Shown: positions 1 through 9,188 of the stretch, piece by piece
How positions within the stretch are numbered: position 1 is the first letter of the stretch
How the letters are laid out: each line of letters opens with the position of its first letter
DNA from: Baffinella frigidus
Lineage: Eukaryota; Cryptophyceae; Cryptomonadales; Baffinellaceae
NCBI GenBank assembly: GCA_026770585.1
Contig: MU646694.1
Span: forward strand, 168,875-180,303
Length of the DNA stretch: 11,429 nucleotides
Direction: 5' to 3'
The notes under the pieces: generated by a model
What the model was told of the DNA's origin: nothing
Database searches by the model: none
Seen by the model: the letters and a program-made list of their open reading frames with translations, nothing else
Position numbers and translations under genes: made by a program

Positions 1-110
1 ATGGTTGAGGGGTGATGGGTGATGGGTGATGGGTGAGGGGTGATGGGTGAGGGGTGAGGGGTGAGGGGTGAGGGGTGAGGGGTGAGGGGTGATGGGTGAG
101 GGGTTAGGGG
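1..110. repeat. G-rich heptamer array (GGGTGAT / GGGTGAG)
   Basis: About fifteen near-tandem 7-bp units occupy the start of intron 11, directly after the E11 donor on the sense strand. The period and G-clusters resemble a diverged TTTAGGG-type repeat. The sequence continues beyond the left edge. Confidence 0.85.
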
Positions 111-114
111 GTAC

Positions 115-174
115 CGTGCCGGGGGCGGCCTGCGTCTTGAGTTTGACCACTAGCTTCTCGAGCGCCTTCTGCCC
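115..174 (-). CDS. NAA35: NAA35 exon E11 (last exon in the window)
   Basis: The exon is 60 nt, 20 codons, phase 0 both ends: [10 protein letters not shown], then [10 protein letters not shown]. The acceptor is CCTCACAG and the donor is GGCACG^GTACCC. Joined to E10 it reads [11 protein letters not shown], as FQQAKMILENI in animals. There is no stop before the donor, so at least one more exon lies to the left of base 1. Three copies of its start with AG sites lie upstream at 353-379, 429-460 and 688-712. Confidence 0.85.
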
Positions 175-3100
175 CTGTGAGGACGCAAGAAGAGGAAGAG
201 CAACACTTCAGCAAGAAAGCAAGGACGGGGGATGTTTCAGCAAGGCAGCACGGAAGGGGAACATGTCAGCAAACAAGCAAGAAAGGGGAACATTTCAGTA
301 AACAGGCAAGGAAGGGGGACGTTTCAGCTACGCGCGGGAAAGGGAGGAGGGTTTCGAGCGCGTTATGCCCCTGCGCGGAGAGAAGAAAGGAAGGAATGGG
401 ACATTTGAGCTACGGGAATTGGAGTGACTTCGCGAGCGCCTTCTGCCCCTGCGCCGAGGGAAGACAGAACCGGGGGGATTTCAGCAAGGAAGGAAGGAAG
501 GAGGATTTTTCAGCAAGGAAGGAAGGAAGGGGGATATTTCAGGAAGGAAGGAAGGAAGGGGGATATTGCAGCAAGCAAGCAAGGCAGGGGGACTTTTCAG
601 CAAGAAAGGAAGGAAGGGGGATATTTCAGCTAGGTAGGAAGGAAGAGGGGCATTTCAGCTACGCGCGGGAAAGAGAGTAACTTGTTGAACGGTTGCTGCC
701 CTTGCGCGGAGGGAAGGAGCATAGGGAGAAGACGCTACAGGTATGCGGGTAGGGTTCGTTACGCAAGCTTCCAGCCCTGATGGGCTTTTTGGGACCTGAA
801 GCGGATCAAATCCCCTCTACACTCACCCCTTTTTCAGACTTTGAAACATTTCAGGCCTCGAAAAGGGATTTGATCCGCTTCAGGGCCCAGAAAAGCCCTC
901 CAGGGCTGGAAGCTTGCGTGACGAGGGTAGTGATGGCAGATATCAGTAGCTATGGTCATCCCAGACAGTGGCCATCACGCAAGCAAGGAAGAGAGGGATA
1001 CACGCTTCTGGTATGCGCACGTAAGGGGGTCGCGAGAGGTATGCGGATGTCGCCGTGGACGTGTCAGACAGGGGCCATACCCACAGTGTTCATCACAGAT
1101 ATCGCGCCACTACTGCAAAGCCACAGGGGACTTCTCAAATTCTTGGACACGACTCTAAAACTATTTGCAGGTTACCTTTTGACGAATTTTGGTTACGTCC
1201 TGAGGGTAAATATTGCCTTTTGAGGAAAAAAAGGCTCTAAAGTAGCGGACACCAGAGTGTCCGCTACTTTTTGAGACGTCCCCTGCGGCTTTTCAGTAGC
1301 AATGCACTCAAAGGTGTGTCTCTGAGGTGGGCTACAAGACGGTGGGGGGGTGTTGCTGAAGCGGGCCTGTTGGCAGCTGCCAGGGGATGGTCCGTCTAGT
1401 CGCGGGCCTGTGTCATGCGGACAGTGGTCATCACAGATGTCGCGCCAATCCACTCCAACGCATGGGCTCTGGTGAGAAAAAGGCAGTCGAACCGTGCGAG
1501 CAGTCACACCAAATGCTCCGGCAGTCGACAACTTTCCCTCCCAAGTGCTGATCGACCACTTTCCCTCCTAAGTGGCCACCAGCAAGAATCTTTCGGGAGC
1601 CTGCCGTTCGGGAGCGTGACTTTTGACAAAAGTCGACCCATTGTTCTGGCACGTGACAAAAGTCAACCCGTCGTTGTGGCACGTGCGTGGCAACCTGGAG
1701 GAAGCTTTCGGCGGCGGCGGCGTAGAGGTCTTGCGCGTGGAACTGGGTGGCGTCCGTGCTCTCCAGGAAGTTGTCGTACGAGAGCGGCTGCGGGTGGTCC
1801 AGCCGCACCACGGGCGTGAACCTGTAAAGACGCAATCTAAAATTATCACTCAGTTCACTTAAGTTATCGCCCACTTAACCGTTAACATTGTCGCCCGGTG
1901 AACCGCTTTACAAGAACCGTCTCACGGAAGCTTCACCCCAGTGATGTAGGAGAGCGGCTGCGGGTGGTCCAGCCGCACCACGGGCGTGAACCTGTTTTCG
2001 GGCGTTTTCGGACGTTAAGACTCATGGACTTTTGGATCACTCATCTCCAGGCTTGGGAGTAATGAAGAAGAAGAACATGATGAAAAAGAAGAAGACGCTG
2101 GTTTGGGTCCAGCCGCGCCACGGGCGTGAACCTGCCCCCCCCCCCTCAGAAGTTGAGTAATAAATAATAATAATGATAATAATAATAAGAAGAAGACGGA
2201 TGCGGGTGGTCCAGCCGTACCGACGGGCGTGAGCCTGTTTGTTTTCTCGGAAGTTGAGTAATACATAAGAAGAAGACGTTGCGTAATAAAGAAGAAGAAG
2301 AAGGTGGTCCAGCCGCAGCACGGGGGTGAACCTGTTTGTTTTCTCGGAAGTTGAGTAATAAATAAGGAGAAGGAGAAAGGAGAAGAAGGGTGGGGGTGGT
2401 CCGGGCGCACGGCGGACGTGAACCAATTCTCGGGACGAGACCAGGCTTCGTGGTAAGCCTCGTGCAGCGCGACACTTCTTCTTCCTTTGCTGTATTACAC
2501 TCGGATCCACAACATTTCGCCTAAGTCAACTCCCCCTGAAAGCCTGCGCCTTAAGCCAAATGGTGGGCGTGGTGCCCACGTCCATCTAAACGAAAACAGG
2601 GGAAAGTTGACTTATGTGAGCTGATTGACTTAGCTAAAATCTTGTGGATCGGAGTGTATTACTCTCGATACAGGTCCTAGATAGGCCCCTAAGCCTTGAG
2701 TTGAGCGATACAGTAGTCTATGAGCCTTAAGGGACGAGCCCGCGATATGTCTATGCCAACCAGACGTCCATACCCAACCTCGCCATGCCACAAAACGCGA
2801 GTGTGAAAATGTGTTGGGGGCAAACACGCGCGGGTCTCTCAGTAGGCACACACAAACCCTGAACCCTCACCCCCAAACCTGCACGTGAATCGGGACGGGA
2901 GCGAGGCTTGGTGGAGAGGTTGGACCGTACGCCCCCCTGTCCTACCCCAAACCCCTAAACCTACACCTTACCCCAACTCTAAAACCCTGCCGACCTTAAA
3001 CCCCAAACCCCAACCCCCAAACCAAAAAGGCCAACCATATACCATGCTCCCTAGCCTCCGGCGGAAGACAGCATAACAACCTCACCACCCGCGGGTTTCG

Positions 3101-6100
3101 CAGAAGGCACCCTGAATTCTAAACCCCCAACCTTGAACCCTGAACCTGCGCGTGAAGCGTGAGGGAAGCGAGGCTTGGTGGAGAGGTTGCACGTAGAGAG
3201 CCCGTCCTTCTCCAGTCAAACCGCACGCCCCCTGCCCCACCTGCACCCTTCCCTGCCCCTCAACCCTACTTGAACCCTGCACCCTGAACCCTACCCCATA
3301 CCCGACCAAAAAAACACAACCTATAGCACGCACCCGAGCCTCCGGCGGAACACACCTGCGGGTGACGCGTGCCGGGAGCGAGGCTTGGTGGGGAGGTTGG
3401 ACTGTACGCCCCCTACCCTGCCCCAAACCCGTGAACCTCACACGTCAACTCAGCCCTAACCCCCAACCTCCAACCCCCCACCAAAAATGCGAAACCTGTA
3501 CCACGCTCAGTTTTCTCCAGCGGAGGATAGCATGACAACCTGCGCGTGAAGCGTGACGGGAGCGAGGCTTGGTGGAGGGGTTGGACGAAGTAGAGCCCCT
3601 CCTTCTCGAGGCCCGCGACCAGACGAAACATCCCCCGGCAGCTGCCAACAGGCGTTGACGCTTCAGAAGACCACCCCGCCGCACCGCCGACTTCCAAGGG
3701 TTTTCGAATAACCCTTAAGCGATAAGACCTACGACCCTGCGGTGGGTGATCCGTAGGGACGTAAGGGGGTTCCTACGGATAAGTGAACGGGAAATGGCTT
3801 AGATTTGGACGTGTTTTCTCTTCGTAGCCCGATGTGTGGCTGTGCAACCCGCATGGGGCACTAACGTCGGGGAACATCCCCCGGCCGCTGCCAGCATGCT
3901 GTGAAGCTTCAGAACTAGAACAACCCCGCGTTGTAACCCGCTTCATTACCACACCATCCCGCCTTTGCAATCCGCCTCCGAAACACAAGGTGTGTTGCCA
4001 ACAGCCAGAAACAGGGCCTGCAGCTTCAGAATTAGACCACCCCGCCAGTGCAACCCGCCTCAGAAACACACCTTTGTAAAGCAACACGCCCTTTGTAAAG
4101 TTCTGCACACCGGGTGGCTCCACGGATGCGTCTCGCAGGCAAACTGTTACCCCTCCCGCTAGGTAGTGATCCTGCGAGGTTCAGCGTGCGGGAGGAGGGG
4201 CGCAGACAAGCTCTGGTGCAGAGAGAGATAGAGAGAGAGCAGGAGAGGAGAGAGAATAGAGAGAGCGAGAGAACAGCGAGCGAGCGAGCGAGAGAGAGCG
4301 AGAGAGAGCGAGAGAGAGAAGAGCGAGCGAGAGAGAGAGAGGAGACATCGGTCTCTGTGATGATTGAGAGAGAGAGAGAGAGAGCGAGAGCGACAGTGAG
4401 TGTGGGTGAGAGAGAGAGACTTCTCTGCAAGGAGGGAGGGCGGGGCACAGACATGCTCTGGTGGGCCTCCGTGAAGAGGTGGCGCCGCGTCGGCTCCGGC
4501 ACCGCGGGCCGCTCTGCCGCCTGCTGCCCGGGACAAGACCACGGTTACAACACGCCAAAGCGGACGAGACATGTGTTAGACACACACTCCTCTCTGGCGC
4601 CTGCGGACGTGACAACGGTTACACCACGCCAACGCGGACGAGATCAGTGTTAGACACACTCTGTGAAGAGGTGGCCACGCGCATCGGCTCAGGCACCGCG
4701 GGCCGCTCTGCCGCCTGCTGTCCAGGACAAGACCACGGTTACAACACGCCAGCGCGGACGTGCCATTATCATCATTATTATTATTCAAGGCTCAGACACC
4801 GCGGGCCGCTCTGATGCCTGCGGACACGACCACGGTTACAGCACGCCACTGTGGACGAGACCACGGTGAAAACACACCAATGCGGACGAGATCAGTGTTG
4901 GACACACTCTGTGAAGAGGTGGCGACGCGTCGGCTCAGGCACGAAGGGACGCTCTGGCGCCTGCTGCCCGGACACGACCACGGTCACAACACGCCACTGT
5001 GGACGAGACCACGGTAATAACACTCCAATACGGACGAGACCAGTGTTATTAAAGGCTCGGGCGAGGACGGCCGCTCTGGCGCCTGCGGACAAGACCACGT
5101 TTACAACACTGAAACGCGGACAAGACCACGGTCAGAACGCTCCAATGTGATTCCCTGGGTTTCTAGTTCAAGTCCGTCAACTTGTGAAATGGAAACGATC
5201 AGTCGACCGGACTAAGGCAGAGCGAGACCTTGTCTCCCCGACGCTATCACAAACTTCACCATGCCCGAACAAGAGAAATAAACGCTTCACTCCGGAAAAC
5301 GCTTCACTCCGGAAAACGCTTCACTCCGGAAAACGCTTCACTCCAGAGGGGCGGGGAGGACCTTGTCTCCCGCCTTGGCCTTCTTCTTCTGGAGGGCCTT
5401 GCCCTTCTCCGCGACCATCTGGATTTCATAGGGAAACGGTTTTAATTTAAGACCATTGGATTCAATGAAAATTACCACACGAATGCTTTAATCTTACTAG
5501 TAAAACTCATTGTGTGTAGTAAATTTCATTGACAGAATGTTTTGAATTAAAACCGTTTTCCTATGAGACTAGGGTTTCGGGTTTCGGGTTTCGGGCTTCG
5601 TGTTTCGTATTTCGAGTTTCGGGTTTCGGGTTAGGAAGCAGTCGTGGATGTACCGCACCCGCCTCTCGAGGAAGTCGGGGGAGTCCCCGTAGACATTCGC
5701 ATGCGGACGGAATTTAACTGCTGTCTAGTACTAATTTCACTGGTGCATATGCTGGCTTAGCTGCTGTCTAGTACTACTTTAACTGGTGCCCATGCCAACG
5801 CACCTGCCGCTCGATGAAGTCGGGGGAGTCTCCGTAGAACGACGCCGGCTGGCAGCTCAGCGCCACCCCGTGTAGGTAGTCCACGTACCTGTCACCACAG
5901 GCACCACTTAATTAGTACTGACCAGCAGTTAAGTAAGCATAGGCGCCAGTTAAATTAGTACTAGACAGCAGTTGAGTTAGCATAGGCACCAGTTTAATTA
6001 GTACTAGACAGCACTTGAATTCCGTAGGATGACGCCCCGTGTAGGTAAGGTAGTCCACATACCTGCGACCGCAGTTACTTCAGCATGGGCACCAGTTAAA

Positions 6101-9100
6101 TGAGTACTAGACAGCAGTTAAGTTAGCTTATGCACCAGTTAAATTAGTACTAGACAGCACTTAAATTCCGTAGAAGGACGCTGGCAGGCAGCTCAGCGCC
6201 GCGCCGTGTAGGTAATCCACGTACCTGCCCGCAGCTGAGTGAACTAACTGATATTCAACCAAAAACCTAATCAAAATTTCGGTCAACAAGATGAACTTGT
6301 ACCAAGCAATTCGTAATTACTACCACGAAAATAAATGGACCGATGAGCGTGGAGCGGTACCAGTAGAGCATCGAGAATTTGAAAACGAGAATAAATGGAC
6401 CGATCCGCAAAAATAAAAGGACCGAGCTGCAAAAATAAATGGACTGATGTGCGGTACCAGTAGAGCATGGAGAGTTCGAAGGGGGCGTAGAGGCGGAGCT
6501 AACTCCGCAGAGTTACGTAATCAATCGACGAAAGTTACTACACAAATGCCCACCTTTTAAAGCACATCGGTTTTGAATAGGCCCCTCTAGCATTCTCGCG
6601 TGGTACCAGTAGAGCATGGAGAATTCAAAGGGGGCGTAGAGGCGGAGCTGGAAGCTCCAGGAATCGGTTACGTCGAGGCCAGAATTAGGCCGCCCACCCT
6701 GACCAAGAAAATAAATAGACCGATCTGCGAAAAAAAATGGACCACTCTGCGAAAATACATGGACTGATCTGCGAAAATAAAAAGACCGATGTGCGGTACC
6801 AGTAGAGCATGGAGAACTCGAAGGGGGCGTAGAGGCGGAGCTGGAAGCCAAGCTCCAGGAATCGGTCGACCATCACCAGCGCTCTGTCCAGCAGCCACGC
6901 CGAGAAGTACGCCTGCAAGGGCGCGGTTAGGGTTTTGGGGTTTGGGGTTTGGGGTTTGGGGTTTGGGGTTTGGGGTTTGGGGTTTGAGTTTTGGGGTTGG
7001 GGTTTGAGGTTTGTGGTTTGTGGTTTGTGGTTTGTGGTCTGTGGTTTGTGGTTTGTGGTTTGTGGTTTGTGGTTTGTGGTTTGTGGTTTGTGGTTGAGGG
7101 TTTTGGGTTTTGGGTTTTGGGGTGTGGGGTTTGGGGTTTGGGGTTTGGGGTTTCATGTTTGAGGTTTGGGCTTTGGGGTCTAGGGTTCAGGGTTTGGGAT
7201 TTGTGGTGTGGGGTTTGTGGGGTTTGTGGGGTTTGGAGTTTGGGGTTTGGGGTTTGGGGTTCTGGGTTTTGGGTTCAGGGTGCAGGATTTGAGGTCCAGA
7301 GTTTATGGTGTACGGGACATTGGTGGGCCAGGCGAGGACAGGTCGGCACAAATTCGAACCGCAATCCCAGCGTGTCATCTTGATCTTAATTATCTTAATT
7401 AATTATAGTTTCCTCTTAATCCTGTTAATATATTCTTTTCTGAGAGAACAGTTGGTCAACCCGGGCGAGGCAAAGCTAGGAGCCGAATACCGCGCAGGGG
7501 TCACTCCCGGCCACACGACAACGCTAGAGCGGCCTATTCAAAACCAGGGTGCTTTAAAAAGTGGGCTATTGTGTTGTAACTTTCCTTGATTGGTCACGTT
7601 ACTAGCCATATATTGGCCAGTCACGAAGTTGGAATACCTTATCCTGGTACAAATATCTACAACCCCACATATAAATAGGCCCCTCTAGCATTCTCGAGTG
7701 GGGAGGAGGGCCGTCATCGGGCGAGGCAGCGGGAGACCTTGGTGGGCCCGATCGCCGGATTTAGGGTCCAGGGTTCAGGGTGTGAGGTTCAGGATTGGTT
7801 TCTGGGACCTTGGTGGACGAAGCGAGTACGGCTTTGGGTATCGTCGTGGTACACATGTCTGGCTGAGTCGACAGTCGTGGGACACCTTGTTGTTCTCAGG
7901 CAGAGGGAGAAACCTTGGTAGGCGATGCGAGGCCGGGTGCACCCTCTGGGAGTGATCCACTTAGTGCGTGGGTCCACTTAAGGCGGAGGGGGACCTTGGT
8001 GGGTGAGGCGAGGACGGGGCGGCCGGTCCTGTCGAGTGTCGCGAACACAACCTGGTCCACCTGGTCGAGGGTTGAGAGTCTACCACCAGCAACCCGCTGC
8101 AGCTTATATCCGGATCGGGTACTGTAGTAATTTTCAGCTAAACCGAAGAAATCTCTTCGGTATCTCCCCTCAGCAATTCGAGGTCCCTAGGGTTTCCTAC
8201 TGTAGGGTCATAGGAAAGATCGTTTTACCGATAAAATACCCGAATCCTTGCGAGTACCCGGTATAAGCTGCTACGGGTTGCTGGTGGTAGGGTGTAGGGT
8301 TGCGCGACGGACTCCGCGCGCGAGGAGATTCGTCCGACAAGAGCTCCTGGTCCACCTGGGCGGAAAACGCGTTTTGATGAAAGTATGTACACGAAAGCGG
8401 CGAGAGCCAGGAGGAGAAGTTGGACGAGACGTGGGGCACTTGCAGCCTGCGTACCCCCTAGCTCTGCCTCACTCGGGTTATGTATATACATATAAAAAAA
8501 TATGTATATATATATATATACATGTATATGTATATATGTATATATGTATATATATATATACATATACATGTATATGTATATATACATATATATATACGAG
8601 GGCACTCGCAGCCTGATCCACCAGTCACCAGAACCAGACCCTCAGCCGTCAACCGTCAACCACGAACCCTGAACCCGGAAACCTGAACCCTAAACCCTCC
8701 AGGAGATGGGCGATGGAAAACGGCGGTACCTGATCGGCAAGCTTGGAGATAGGTGATCGAAAAGTCTATACTGAAAAGTCTCATAAGACTCTAAGACTTT
8801 TCAGCCTTAACTGAAAAGTCAGACTCTAAGACTTTTCAGCCTTACCTGAAAAGTCTTAGAGTCTTACCTGATCGAAAAGTCAATGAGTTTTACCTGATCG
8901 GCGTGAGCCTGCATCTGGCCCCACTCCTCCATGCAGTGCGCCAGCCGCCGCCGTTGCCTGCCCCCACATTCATCGCGTCAGTACTGTCACGTCCGGAATT
9001 AGTACCAGCCTCTGAGCGGGCGGTACAAAAAGTTACTACCGAAACGTCCCCAAGACACACTCGAAACGCCCCCCATTCCTCCATGCAGTGTGCCAGCCGC

Positions 9101-9156
9101 CGCGAGAGAGAGCGAGCGAGAGAGCGAGGGCGAGAAAGCGCGAGCGAGAGAGAGAA

Positions 9157-9188
<32 letters not shown>

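Larger units (their letters stand above)
6327..6792. repeat. ~23-bp minisatellite (AAAATAAATGGACCGAT) with E5 end copies
   Basis: Units lie at about 6327-6345, 6389-6445 and 6706-6792. They alternate with copies of the E5 end at 6352-6385, 6451-6500 and 6602-6667. The real E5 end carries the same minisatellite directly downstream, so exon edge and intron start were duplicated together. Confidence 0.8.

Noticed and set aside
177-680. 167-codon plus-strand ORF
   Set aside because: Repetitive GRKEGG/FSK units arise from the purine minisatellite upstream of E11.
780-1223. 147-codon plus-strand ORF
   Set aside because: It crosses a foldback element and simple duplications. No conserved motif, and intron context on the other strand.
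1239-1270. Rho-independent terminator from the perfect hairpin
   Set aside because: The hairpin and T-run look like one, but this is the middle of a eukaryotic intron and part of a larger foldback.
2015-2510. Minus-strand ORFs with repeated GWTT / STSEKTNR units
   Set aside because: The repeats are E10 start copies and GAA/TAA tracts read out of frame.
4114-4653. Long plus-strand ORF of 179 codons
   Set aside because: It is mostly Arg/Glu/Ser from the GA tract and then antisense through exon E8 and its copies. No family resemblance.
4528-5150. CRISPR-like array
   Set aside because: Units vary in length and sequence, spacers are not unique, and the array sits in a eukaryotic intron. It is a minisatellite with exon-edge copies.
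5641-5715. Separate exon reading [21 protein letters not shown]-like sequence
   Set aside because: It duplicates the end of E6 and has no acceptor or donor in phase. Adding it would repeat protein sequence absent from the family.
6925-7310. True chromosome end
   Set aside because: The heptamers are degenerate and lie between two exons of one gene, so the tract is internal.
8225-8439. Alternative E4 using the acceptor at 8358 ([10 protein letters not shown])
   Set aside because: Only nine exon bases match, no matching donor follows, and the downstream E4 at 8060-7995 has a better context with four end copies after it.
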